Source: a virus. Taken from it: a DNA stretch of 40,001 bases. The stretch spans positions 1 through 40,001 of IMG/VR virus record IMGVR_UViG_3300023301_000031; one strand, 5' to 3'. The translations under genes and the position numbers were made by a program. Below the pieces are notes generated by a model that ran no database searches, was not told where the DNA came from, and saw nothing but the letters and a program-made list of their open reading frames with translations. This document shows, in pieces, positions 18,738 to 26,620 of the stretch (positions within the stretch are counted from its first letter, which is position 1; every line of letters begins with the position of its first letter).

Positions 18738-19109
18738 ATGGCCTGGACTGACGAAGCTAAACAACAAGCTATTGACGCGTATGAAGCAGAGAATCCTACA
18801 CCTGAGACTTCTATTGAAATTGTAAAGCAAATTGCTGAAGATATGAGTGAAAGTGTAAATGGGGTTCGTATGATCCTCGCTAAAGCTGGGGTCTACATCA
18901 AGAAAGTCGCAGGAGCTACCCCTAGTGCCCCTAGTGATACAGCTAAACCTGCTCGTGTGAGTAAAGAAGATGCACAGAATACTCTCAAAGCCGCGATTAC
19001 TGCCGCTGGACAAGAAGTTGATGAAGACATTATCACTAAACTAACTGGTAAGGCTGCAATTTACTTGGCCGCAGTTATTAGCGCTAGTGGCGCGACTGAA
19101 GCTGAGTAA
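18738..19109 (+). CDS. small DNA-binding-like protein (123 aa)
   Basis: Begins MAWTDEAKQQAIDAYEAENP; contains an HTH-like stretch (SVNGVRMILAKAGVYIKK, near residues 37-54), an Ala/Pro/Ser linker and an Ala-rich helical C-terminus. The N-terminal half resembles repeat units of the D5-like protein at 22025 (W-x-E/D-E start, then V-x2-I/K-L-x-K-x-G-V). ATG at 18738 has GGAG 7 nt upstream; an in-frame GTG at 18657 also has AGGAG and would add 27 residues. Codon use is more GC-rich than its surroundings, suggesting high expression. Confidence 0.65.
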   Translation: MAWTDEAKQQAIDAYEAENPTPETSIEIVKQIAEDMSESVNGVRMILAKAGVYIKKVAGATPSAPSDTAKPARVSKEDAQNTLKAAITAAGQEVDEDIITKLTGKAAIYLAAVISASGATEAE

Positions 19110-19337
19110 TAGTTGACTACTAACTATATAAGTAGAGGGACGTCCACCAAAAGGACAAAACAAAATCCTAATCTAGTCAATTAGGTCTTGCCGCGTGACT
19201 GCCGTAAGCATTGTGGATTAGTACCGAGAATCTGTTTATTAACCGCCGGAGAACCCGCAGGTGAAAACCAGATTCTCGGGAAAGCCTCCTCTTTAAGTAC
19301 CGCAAAAGAGCTTTTGCTTAGCTTAGAGGAGAACTGC
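19110..19337 (+). promoter_or_regulatory. structured leader of the next gene
   Basis: 228 nt without a credible ORF. Hairpins: CCTAAT/ATTAGG (19167-19185), CCGAGAATCTG/CAGATTCTCGG (19224-19279, 11 bp perfect), GCAAAAG/CTTTTGC (19302-19317). CTCCTCT with AAG (19286-19297) can pair with CTTAGAGGAG (19322-19331), which hides the ribosome binding site of the gene at 19338. It may be a riboregulator or protein-binding leader; no known riboswitch class was recognised. Confidence 0.55.
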
Positions 19338-19619
19338 ATGACCAAAGATCAGCTTAGAAAACTGGTTCTAGAGTATGGAGATGCTATAATTACTTATCGT
19401 AGCTTAAACTCCAACAAACTGAAGTACAATGTGTGCACTTTAGACTTTGATACGCCTTATATTAAGGCTAAAAAGAATAAGTCTAAAGAGTGCGTGGATA
19501 CTTTATTGCTTTTTTGCTGGGACACAGACACTTACAGGTTAATCAGACCCTCTAATATAGAAGGTGTGTCTAGTGTTGTGCCGTTAAGTAGGGCACTAAG
19601 GAACAGGGATGAATATTGA
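19338..19619 (+). CDS. WYL_2/SH3-like small protein (93 aa)
   Basis: The pattern LLLFCWDTDTYRLIRPSNIEG resembles the C-terminal strand region of WYL_2/DUF2693-like phage proteins; compare the protein at 1570. I chose ATG at 19338 because AGAGGAG is well placed; the upstream TTG at 19188 lies in the structured leader. Function unknown. It overlaps the next ORF by 11 nt. Confidence 0.6.
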   Translation: MTKDQLRKLVLEYGDAIITYRSLNSNKLKYNVCTLDFDTPYIKAKKNKSKECVDTLLLFCWDTDTYRLIRPSNIEGVSSVVPLSRALRNRDEY

Positions 19620-19914
19620 ACCTGAATCAACTGTCATCTATGAGCGAGTAGTTTGGCAAGACGAACCTGGGCATAATCAAACTCGTTTGGTTATTAATGA
19701 GTTCCGAGAAGTAGAGTACCTACATATTAGGAAATATTATCTAGCGTTTGAAGGAGACTTCCAAGCTAGTGATAAAGGGATATGCTTTCCACTTGATATT
19801 GATGTTACTAAGGAACTATTCAGAGGTTTGGCAGAAGTAATGTCTTTAGCAGAGTCTAAAGAGATTATTGAGGAATATTTTGGAGATACAATAAGAGACC
19901 TTTATTGTAAATAA
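19609..19914 (+). CDS. hypothetical protein (101 aa)
   Basis: An acidic soluble protein (MNIEPESTVIYERVVWQDEP) with a helical C-terminus (SKEIIEEYFGDTIRDLYCK). Coupled to the gene before by overlap. No motif recognised. Confidence 0.55.
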   Translation: MNIEPESTVIYERVVWQDEPGHNQTRLVINEFREVEYLHIRKYYLAFEGDFQASDKGICFPLDIDVTKELFRGLAEVMSLAESKEIIEEYFGDTIRDLYCK

Positions 19915-19917
19915 TCC

Positions 19918-19946
19918 TTGACTTTTTAACCCGATTGTTATATAAT
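19918..19946 (+). promoter_or_regulatory. sigma70 promoter of the ligase operon
   Basis: TTGACT at 19918-19923, 17-bp spacer, TATAAT at 19941-19946. Confidence 0.92.
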
Positions 19947-19972
19947 AGTATATAAACAATGAGGAGATTAGA

Positions 19973-20905
19973 TTGATTTCAATTAAATTTTTAGATTATG
20001 CGGCTAAGTGTTACTATGAGGGTCACCCAGTAATCTCAGATGCAGAGTTCGATACTCTGGCGGAAGAGTTTGGGTATACCAGTGTAGGCGCTAGCGTTCA
20101 GGACGGCGTAGAGCATACTACCCGTCTTTTTTCTTTGCAGAAAATATATGAGGGGGAGGATAAGCCACCTATCTCTGGTGATGTTGTCGAAACTCCTAAA
20201 TTAGACGGGGCCGCTATATCTTTAACTTATTTTAAGGGAAATCTAGTCATGATTCTGACTAGGGGCGATGGGATTCGAGGCCAAGATATTAGTCACTTAA
20301 TACCTTACTTTCCAGTAACAAAAAGTATTAAAACACAACATCGGATACTACAGGTAACTGGTGAAGTTGTTGCCCCTAAGACTATCTCTAATGCAAGGAA
20401 CTACGCTGCAGGTGCGCTTAACCTAAAAGACATTGAAGAGTTTAAAACTCGGAACCTCACTTTCGTTGCGTACGGCGTAGCCCCTTGTTTGTCAGATACT
20501 TATTTTGAAGATTTGGGCTGGCTTAATGTAGAAAACTTTTACACTGTATTGAGTGAGGATTTAGAACAGTTTCCGCAGGATGGTAAAGTATTTCGTATAA
20601 ATGGTAATAATGAATTTGATAAGCTTGGCAGTACAGCACAACACCCACGCGGGGCTTATGCATTAAAGACTCGTAAAGCTGGAGTAGTAACAAAACTATT
20701 AGATGTTATTTGGCAGGTTGGACGCAGCGGCGTCGTGGCCCCTGTAGCAATTCTGGAACCCATTACTATTGATAGTGCTAAAATATCTAGGGCTACTCTA
20801 CATAATATTAAGTATATAAATGATTTAAACCTAGAAATAGGCTGTGACGTAGAAATTATACGAAGTGGAGAGATAATTCCTAGAGTAACAAGACGAGTAA
20901 ACTAA
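19973..20905 (+). CDS. ligA: NAD-dependent DNA ligase, subunit A (adenylation and OB domains)
   Basis: 310 aa from a TTG start at 19973, which GGAG precedes by 7-8 nt. It has a short Ia region (YYEGHPVISDAEFDTL, residues 14-29), the nucleotidyl-transfer motif with active Lys (KLDGAA, K76), GDGIRGQD near 103-110, and an OB fold at the C-terminus (VGRSGVVAPVAILEP onward). The zinc, HhH and BRCT parts are missing here and are encoded at 21263. T5 has the same split ligase. It would seal nicks using NAD+. Confidence 0.92.
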   Translation: MISIKFLDYAAKCYYEGHPVISDAEFDTLAEEFGYTSVGASVQDGVEHTTRLFSLQKIYEGEDKPPISGDVVETPKLDGAAISLTYFKGNLVMILTRGDGIRGQDISHLIPYFPVTKSIKTQHRILQVTGEVVAPKTISNARNYAAGALNLKDIEEFKTRNLTFVAYGVAPCLSDTYFEDLGWLNVENFYTVLSEDLEQFPQDGKVFRINGNNEFDKLGSTAQHPRGAYALKTRKAGVVTKLLDVIWQVGRSGVVAPVAILEPITIDSAKISRATLHNIKYINDLNLEIGCDVEIIRSGEIIPRVTRRVN

Positions 20906-20920
20906 CTAAAGGAACTAGAT

Positions 20921-21187
20921 ATGGACAACAACCAGATTAGAGTACAGTTAGATCAATTAGCTAAAGCAATCTATATAGGACACGAGGTTTTTGATGATCT
21001 AAATAATTATTTAGACTCAATTAGGTTACTGGGACCTGAAAAGGTAGATACAGGTGTTCCTGAGACTGAAGCTACCTTAGACCCGGAACCTATGTCTGCT
21101 CTAGCTATGGAGTTAAAGGAAATGAAATTAAATGCCGAAAATCTTAATAGGAGAATTACCACACTTAGGGATGAAATAGACCTTTAG
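20921..21187 (+). CDS. hypothetical protein (88 aa) between ligase genes
   Basis: Helical and acidic, with a C-terminal coiled coil (KEMKLNAENLNRRITTLRDE). AAAGGA precedes the ATG. Its position between the two ligase subunit genes could mean it bridges or regulates them, but this is only context. Confidence 0.55.
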   Translation: MDNNQIRVQLDQLAKAIYIGHEVFDDLNNYLDSIRLLGPEKVDTGVPETEATLDPEPMSALAMELKEMKLNAENLNRRITTLRDEIDL

Positions 21188-21204
21188 ATGTTGAAAAATA
21201 ACAC

Positions 21205-21233
21205 TTGACTTTTTAGATGATATAAGGTATAAT
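21205..21233 (+). promoter_or_regulatory. sigma70 promoter
   Basis: TTGACT at 21205-21210, 17-bp spacer, TATAAT at 21228-21233. It allows separate expression of the second ligase subunit. Confidence 0.92.
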
Positions 21234-21262
21234 AGTTTATACACAATCGAGAAAGGGAAAAA

Positions 21263-22021
21263 ATGCAAAAGATCATCGCTCCAGTAAACTGCCCAAGTTG
21301 TGAGTCGCTATTAGAATGGCGCAAGGACTTATTATATTGCATTAGCGACTCGTGTGGAGTTAAATCCCAAAAGGCGATTGAGCATTGGGCTAAGACCTTG
21401 AAGATCAAAGGATTAGGCCCCGCTACAGTAGAGAAACTAGAGATTAAATCAGTTCTTGATATTTATGAACTGACTGGACATTACATCGAATTAGCTTTGG
21501 GGTCGGAGAAACTAGCTACTAAACTTTACATGGAAATTCAAAAATCAAGGCTTGCTAGTCTGAATCGAATTCTCCCAGCTTTTGGTATCCCCCTAATTGG
21601 CAACTCTGCCACAAGTAAGTTATGTACTGTTATCACAGCATTAGACGAACTTACAACCGAAAAATGCAAAGAAGCAGGACTAGGCCCCAAAGCTATATAC
21701 AATTTAATGAAATGGTTTGAAAATGAGTATGAAACTGAAATTAAATTTCGTATGCAATTCAAACCCCAAACAGAAAAAAGAGTACAGAGAAAAGAAGCAA
21801 GTAAAGGTATAGTTTGTATATCCGGTAAGTTAAACTCAGTAAAAACTAAGGCTATTGCCGAACAGATGCTGATAGAAGCTGGGTATACAGTAAAATCTTC
21901 TTTAACTAAAGAAGTTACTATCCTACTTAACGAGAGTGGAGTAGAATCCACAAAAACCACTAAAGCCAGGACTTCTGGCGTAACCGTCGTTGAAACACTC
22001 AACGAACTTTTGGAGACTTAA
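21263..22021 (+). CDS. ligB: NAD-dependent DNA ligase, subunit B (zinc, HhH and BRCT domains)
   Basis: 252 aa. Zinc finger at residues 8-33 (CPSCES and CISDSCGVK), then helix-hairpin-helix motifs (KIKGLGPATVEKL near 47-59, and PAFGIPLIGNSATSK region) and a C-terminal BRCT domain (GIVCISGKLNSVKTKAIAEQ onward). These are the DNA-binding parts that follow the OB fold in one-piece bacterial LigA. It probably assembles with the product of 19973. A promoter lies just upstream. Confidence 0.9.
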   Translation: MQKIIAPVNCPSCESLLEWRKDLLYCISDSCGVKSQKAIEHWAKTLKIKGLGPATVEKLEIKSVLDIYELTGHYIELALGSEKLATKLYMEIQKSRLASLNRILPAFGIPLIGNSATSKLCTVITALDELTTEKCKEAGLGPKAIYNLMKWFENEYETEIKFRMQFKPQTEKRVQRKEASKGIVCISGKLNSVKTKAIAEQMLIEAGYTVKSSLTKEVTILLNESGVESTKTTKARTSGVTVVETLNELLET

Positions 22022-22024
22022 AAA

Positions 22025-22753
22025 ATGGCACTACCTAAATGGAACGAAGAAAGAACCGCGCAACTGATTGAACTTGTGGGAAATGTATCCCCTGTCGATC
22101 AAGCACTTGTAGCTGAAATCGCTACAGCACTAGAAACAACTAACCGCTCAATCTCTAGCAAACTTCGTAAGATGGGTGTTGATGTAGAGCTGGCTTCTGC
22201 TGGCGCTACCAAGACCTTCACCGAAGATCAAGCTGAGGCTCTCGGTGCCTTCGTAGAAGCTAACGATGGGGAATTCACTTATGGTGAAATCGCTGAGAAC
22301 TTTGCAGACGGGCACTTCTCACCTAAGCAAATCCAAGGTAAGATCCTATCAATGGAACTTACTGGCAAGGTTAAACCTACCCCTAAAGTCGAGGCAGTTC
22401 GTACTTATACCGAAGCTGAGGAAGATACTTTCCTCGCTCTCGTTGCTAAAAACGCTTTCCTTGAGGAAATCGCTGATGCACTCGGTAAAGAGCTGAATTC
22501 GGTTCGTGGAAAAGCTCTTAGCTTCCTACGTTCAGGTGAAATCGAAGCTATTCCTAAGCAGCGCGACGTCAAAGGTAAAGATAAGACTGACGCTCTTGAA
22601 GATCTTGGCGACGTTTCTGCTTACACAGTAGATAAACTAGCTGAAGTTCTTGGTAAAACTCCTCGCGGGGTTCGCACAATGCTTACTCGCCGTGGAATTA
22701 CAATTGCAGACCATGATGGTGCGGCTAAAAAAGCCAAAACTTCTGCAGCGTAA
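22025..22753 (+). CDS. D5-like DNA-binding protein
   Basis: 242 aa. Three or more repeats of an HTH/Myb-like unit: an opening such as WNEERTAQLIELV or YTEAEEDTFLALV, then IA-x-AL-x-T/K and S-V/I-x-K-L/A. It ends in a basic, Ala-rich tail. Position between ligase and helicase matches T5 gene D5, a dsDNA-binding regulator. Codon use is more GC-rich than its neighbours, fitting an abundant protein. A strong terminator follows at 22784. Confidence 0.75.
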   Translation: MALPKWNEERTAQLIELVGNVSPVDQALVAEIATALETTNRSISSKLRKMGVDVELASAGATKTFTEDQAEALGAFVEANDGEFTYGEIAENFADGHFSPKQIQGKILSMELTGKVKPTPKVEAVRTYTEAEEDTFLALVAKNAFLEEIADALGKELNSVRGKALSFLRSGEIEAIPKQRDVKGKDKTDALEDLGDVSAYTVDKLAEVLGKTPRGVRTMLTRRGITIADHDGAAKKAKTSAA

Positions 22754-22783
22754 TTAGTTTAACTGGGCTTTAACCCTAGGCAA

Positions 22784-22819
22784 AAAGGCGGGGAAGACAT
22801 TTTGTCCTCCCCGCTTTTT
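22784..22819 (+). terminator. rho-independent terminator
   Basis: GCGGGG/CCCCGC with GAC/GTC inside and an ATTTT loop, followed by TTTTT. It separates the D5-like gene from the helicase gene. Confidence 0.9.
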
Positions 22820-22838
22820 AATGTAAATGGAGTCGCGT

Positions 22839-24182
22839 TTGAATGTTACATCAATACTTCTAAAAAAGATTATTTTAGAGGCAGATTCCGATACCTGGGC
22901 TAGAATCAGGAAACATTATCTGCCTGCTGAGTACCACACGGTTTTCTCAGTTATAAATAAGCACTTCGAAGAAATTGGTAGCATCCCCTCTTTTGACGCA
23001 CTCAAACTGTCTATAAGAAGTAACGTCGTTTTAGACACAGTATTTGCTATACAGGCGGCGGCAGATGTAGAAATAGACAATTCCCAGCTTCTAGAGTTTT
23101 TAAAGAACGAGTATACTCAAGAGGAGATAATGGACCAGGTATCTAAATACTTGGAAGAATCCATTATGATGGAATCAGCAAAAGAGAATGTTGATAAGCT
23201 TCAAGGTATTATTTTTCATATTGAAGATAGGGTAGAGTTAAAAGACCCTAATGAAGATATGCAAAGAATAGAGCTATTCGACTCAGAAGAGGATTTACAG
23301 AACAGATTCGCATTAGGATTAAATGCAGATTACGACGCTAATATTAAGTTCGCCTCTGGTGACTATATACTTATTGGAGGCCGTCGTGGTTCTGGTAAGT
23401 CTTTAACTTGCTCTAATATTGTTGCCAATGAGTGGGACAAAGGTAGATCATCAATATATTTCACTATAGAGATGACTTCTAGAAAGATCCTTCAAAGAAA
23501 CTGCGCTATTGCTACAGGTATTCCAGCCGCCAGTCTTAAGAATAGAAACTTATCTCATGGTGAATGGCAAACAGTAGCAAAGTGGTGGGCTGATAGATTT
23601 GACGGCGGGGCTGAGGCATATTTAAAGTATACTAAGCATCATAGCTTTGATAAGCTACACCAAGATTTATCCAAGTGTCACCTATATCCAGAAAAACAAA
23701 TGGATGTAGTTTACGATCCTTCTATGACGTTGGGAACTATTAGGAGCGAGTTAGATCGAAAAGTAGAAAGATTAAAACCCTCAGTTATTATTGTTGATTA
23801 TGTTAACCAAATTAAAAAAAGTAATCGTGGTTCACAGTATGACTGGTTCGACCAAATAGATATTAGTACAGCTCTAAAAACAATGGCTTCAGATTACGGA
23901 CTGCCTTTGATATCCCCCTATCAAACAGACGCTACTGGAGAGGCTAGGTTTGCAAAAGGTCTACTAGACTCAGCAGATGCAGCTTTTTCACTAGAAGCAC
24001 ACAAAGGAGAGCATAACTGTATTGCATTTGACTGTGCTAAAATGAGGGATGATGATGAAATTGGATTCTGTTCAACAGTTGATTGGAGAAGCCTTAAGAT
24101 TGGGCCTAACTCCGCAGTAAATCCTAAAAATAAAAAAGAAAGCTCTGAGGACGATAAAGGCGAAGGAGCTTATGACATGTAA
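22839..24182 (+). CDS. DnaB-type replicative helicase (D6-like)
   Basis: About 447 aa. RecA-type ATPase core: Walker A GGRRGSGKS near residues 180-189, the segment FTIEMTSRKI after it, and Walker B VIIVDYVNQI near 310-320. The N-terminal 150 residues are helical. It would unwind the phage fork. I prefer TTG at 22839 because GGAG lies 6 nt upstream; ATG at 22827 is nearer the terminator and lacks a site. Ends in an acidic tail. Confidence 0.88.
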   Translation: MNVTSILLKKIILEADSDTWARIRKHYLPAEYHTVFSVINKHFEEIGSIPSFDALKLSIRSNVVLDTVFAIQAAADVEIDNSQLLEFLKNEYTQEEIMDQVSKYLEESIMMESAKENVDKLQGIIFHIEDRVELKDPNEDMQRIELFDSEEDLQNRFALGLNADYDANIKFASGDYILIGGRRGSGKSLTCSNIVANEWDKGRSSIYFTIEMTSRKILQRNCAIATGIPAASLKNRNLSHGEWQTVAKWWADRFDGGAEAYLKYTKHHSFDKLHQDLSKCHLYPEKQMDVVYDPSMTLGTIRSELDRKVERLKPSVIIVDYVNQIKKSNRGSQYDWFDQIDISTALKTMASDYGLPLISPYQTDATGEARFAKGLLDSADAAFSLEAHKGEHNCIAFDCAKMRDDDEIGFCSTVDWRSLKIGPNSAVNPKNKKESSEDDKGEGAYDM

Positions 24183-24234
24183 TAGGTAAACTCGGCTACC
24201 TAACTCAAAAGCCCTCTATTGGAGATAAAACCCA

Positions 24235-24381
24235 ATGAAAAAAGCAACAGAAAATGCAATGAAAGTACTAGCTGAAAGGATTACTAGCTATATAGATGCT
24301 GGTGATGCCCTTAAACTTACGCAAGCCCAATTAAATCTGGCGCATGTTCTATCGGTGGTTAAAGAAACCTCAAAAGATTAG
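24235..24381 (+). CDS. 48-aa helical hypothetical protein
   Basis: ATG at 24235 behind TTGGAG. Entirely helical in composition (ENAMKVLAERITSYIDAGDA). It lies between the helicase gene and a terminator. A TAGGTA/TACCTA hairpin precedes it. Function unknown. Confidence 0.55.
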   Translation: MKKATENAMKVLAERITSYIDAGDALKLTQAQLNLAHVLSVVKETSKD

Positions 24382-24386
24382 TATGT

Positions 24387-24428
24387 AAGCCCATATGTAC
24401 TCCAACTAGTCACATATGGGCTTTTTTC
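24387..24428 (+). terminator. rho-independent terminator
   Basis: AAGCCCATATGT pairs with ACATATGGGCTT (12 bp) and is followed by six Ts. It ends the helicase transcript. Confidence 0.9.
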
Positions 24429-24445
24429 ACAGGAGTAGTAAACTA

Positions 24446-24601
24446 ATGATAATTGCTGACACAGAAGAAGGCCGAGAAGTAGTAAGAAAACTACGAGAAT
24501 TATTTGAGATTCCAGAGTATATTTTAGATTTTCAATTAAATATATGTCAGGATGATTTTATAACAGCTACTGTAACGTACTACCCAAAGGCATTAAAATG
24601 A
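24446..24601 (+). CDS. hypothetical protein (51 aa)
   Basis: ATG at 24446 behind AGGAG, directly after the terminator. Sequence begins MIIADTEEGREVVRKLREL and looks alpha/beta. It overlaps the next start (ATGA). No promoter was seen between terminator and gene, so expression must come from read-through or a weaker promoter. Confidence 0.55.
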   Translation: MIIADTEEGREVVRKLRELFEIPEYILDFQLNICQDDFITATVTYYPKALK

Positions 24602-24900
24602 GAGTACCTTTTAACGGAACACTAGAAATAGAATGGGTTGATGTTAGCCACAAAATGCCTTTAGATGATTTCAAAAATAAAGAATGTAATTGGGGTGTAT
24701 TTACTCCTGTATTTGTTTTAATCAATGATGATGAAGACTTTAACGAAGCTCCTAGCATTGCTATGATTGAATACTTAGTAGATACTAAGGGTATAGGCTA
24801 TTGGTGCTGGCTTGATGGGTCCCTCTATCCTGAATGTCATGCAATGAACATTAAATTTTGGGCAGATGTACCTACTTATTATAAAACAAGTATAATTTAA
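24598..24900 (+). CDS. hypothetical protein (100 aa), DUF551-like pattern
   Basis: Contains IEWVDVSHKMPLDD, then FTPVFVLINDDEDF and IGYWCWLDG, which loosely fits the W-x-P-x-V-L layout of DUF551-type phage proteins. The match is weak. Function unknown. Coupled to the gene before by ATGA. Confidence 0.5.
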   Translation: MRVPFNGTLEIEWVDVSHKMPLDDFKNKECNWGVFTPVFVLINDDEDFNEAPSIAMIEYLVDTKGIGYWCWLDGSLYPECHAMNIKFWADVPTYYKTSII

Positions 24901-24911
24901 GGAGTAATAAT

Positions 24912-25433
24912 ATGATAAATGATATAGAGTTAAATATAATGGCTAGGGGTAGTGGGAAAACTACTAGAATTACGGAAAGGTACACAAGATGTTCTGCTAC
25001 GTATAAATATTTAATAGTCCCTAATCCTTCGAGGAATACGCTACATAAGGCTATAAGTATACCAGACTTATATAATAGATGTGATGAATTAAAAAATACT
25101 AGTAATACTATACACTTATTTATAGATGAGTATTATCTATTGAATCTAACGGATAGAACCTCTTTATTAGCTATGTATAGGGAGAATAATATTAAAGTTA
25201 TTATTTATAGCACTTCTAATATGTTATATGATCTAGAACTTATAAATATGGTGAAACAATTTAAGCTCAAGGGATTAAAGGCTTCTTATTTAAGCTCTAG
25301 TACCTCTGAAAATTATTATTATAATTTTATTACAGAACCTTCCTGTATTATTAATAAGGACCTGTTAGTTTGTAAAAGCTCTTTGCCTGGGGAGTTGTTT
25401 AAATTGGAAGTACTCAATAGGTGGTATGAATGA
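24912..25433 (+). CDS. small P-loop NTPase
   Basis: 173 aa. Walker A ARGSGKTT at residues 11-18 and Walker B IHLFIDEYY near 67-75. The N-terminal half is a complete P-loop core, with no helicase motifs beyond that. It overlaps the primase gene by 4 nt, so it may have a role in replication or packaging-like DNA handling. AAGGAG upstream. Confidence 0.75.
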   Translation: MINDIELNIMARGSGKTTRITERYTRCSATYKYLIVPNPSRNTLHKAISIPDLYNRCDELKNTSNTIHLFIDEYYLLNLTDRTSLLAMYRENNIKVIIYSTSNMLYDLELINMVKQFKLKGLKASYLSSSTSENYYYNFITEPSCIINKDLLVCKSSLPGELFKLEVLNRWYE

Positions 25434-26269
25434 CAGTAGAAGAACTATTACAAAAGAAAAAATTATTTTACAAGGTTTCTGGTAGAGACTTCGTAGTACC
25501 TTGTCTAAATCCTGAGCATGATGATGGAGACCCAAGTATGAGAATAGACTCTGTACTCGGGATTTTTAATTGCCTTTCTTGTGGGTTCAAAGGCAACCTA
25601 TTCTACCTATACGGAGAAAAATTAGACAAACTAGGTATCCTTAGAGAGCAAATTAAACGTCAAATAGATGATGTTAGAGCCTCTAGTATTGGTTTGAAAA
25701 TGCCTAAGGATGCTGAGTACGTTACAACAGACTATAGAGTATCAGTAGCAACTCTAAACGAATTTGAAGCTTTCACAACCCTAGACCAAGACCAAGTTAA
25801 TAGAATAGTATTTCCTATTAGAGATTTGAAAGGCAGAATAAGCTGTTTCGTAGGTAGATCTAAAGATAAATTTGATAAGGTAAAATACAATATCAGCCCC
25901 GCGCAAAGCAGTACTCCTTTATTCCCTTTAGGCAAAATTAAGCCAGAAGCAGGTAGGGTAATACTAGTAGAGGGTTTGTTTGACCTACTCAACCTCTGGG
26001 ATAATGGATTCCGCAATGTGCTGTGTTGCTTTGGAACCCGTAAAGTTACTAAAACCAAACTTCATCTATTAAGTATGTTAGGAGTTTCAGGTATTGATAT
26101 TATCTTCGACCCTGATGAGGCGGGCCAAGAAGCAGCTCAATCAGTACGCGAATTAGCGGAAGAGCTTTTCTTTCAAGTACGAAATATTAATTTAAAAAAT
26201 GCAGATCCAGGAGAGTTACACCCAACAAGGGCCTTAAAACTAAAGGAGAAGTTATATGATGGAATTTGA
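25430..26269 (+). CDS. DNA primase (zinc finger plus Toprim)
   Basis: 279 aa. CHC2-type zinc finger at about residues 24-50 (PCLNPEHDDGDPS and FNCLSCGFKGN), then a Toprim domain: VILVEGLFDLLNL near 179-191 with the catalytic Glu, and IIFDPDEAGQEAA near 221-233 with the DxD. It makes RNA primers for the lagging strand. It is shorter than bacterial DnaG (about 580 aa), lacks the helicase-binding domain, and is typical of phage primases. Confidence 0.9.
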   Translation: MTVEELLQKKKLFYKVSGRDFVVPCLNPEHDDGDPSMRIDSVLGIFNCLSCGFKGNLFYLYGEKLDKLGILREQIKRQIDDVRASSIGLKMPKDAEYVTTDYRVSVATLNEFEAFTTLDQDQVNRIVFPIRDLKGRISCFVGRSKDKFDKVKYNISPAQSSTPLFPLGKIKPEAGRVILVEGLFDLLNLWDNGFRNVLCCFGTRKVTKTKLHLLSMLGVSGIDIIFDPDEAGQEAAQSVRELAEELFFQVRNINLKNADPGELHPTRALKLKEKLYDGI

Positions 26270-26564
26270 GGAATTCAAACACTATATGGATTCAGTTATA
26301 AAACATGGCCAGGTAATAGATGAAGCGTATAACTACCTTAGTTATGATTTAATAGACAAGCTAGGTGTAGGTTGTACTGGTTTAGTACAATTATTAAAAG
26401 AATTGATGGGGGATACTGAGACAGACTGGATTAATTACTGGTTATATGAACTCAATTGTGGGGAAAAATATACAGCAGATTGTGTAACTATTGAGGACGA
26501 AATTGTACCTTTAAAAACCCTAGAAAATTTATACAAAGTATTAAAAGACAATTACGAGTCTTAA
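26256..26564 (+). CDS. hypothetical protein (102 aa)
   Basis: ATG at 26256 (or 26259) with AAAGGAG upstream in the primase end. Acidic, rich in Tyr, Leu and Glu; mostly helical. It lies between primase and polymerase genes; a DNA-replication accessory role is possible but unsupported. Confidence 0.55.
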   Translation: MMEFEEFKHYMDSVIKHGQVIDEAYNYLSYDLIDKLGVGCTGLVQLLKELMGDTETDWINYWLYELNCGEKYTADCVTIEDEIVPLKTLENLYKVLKDNYES

Positions 26565-26620
26565 AACTAACCCTAACCCGAAACAGGTTATTCGGTAATA
26601 AATTAAGCCTAAAGGAGTGC

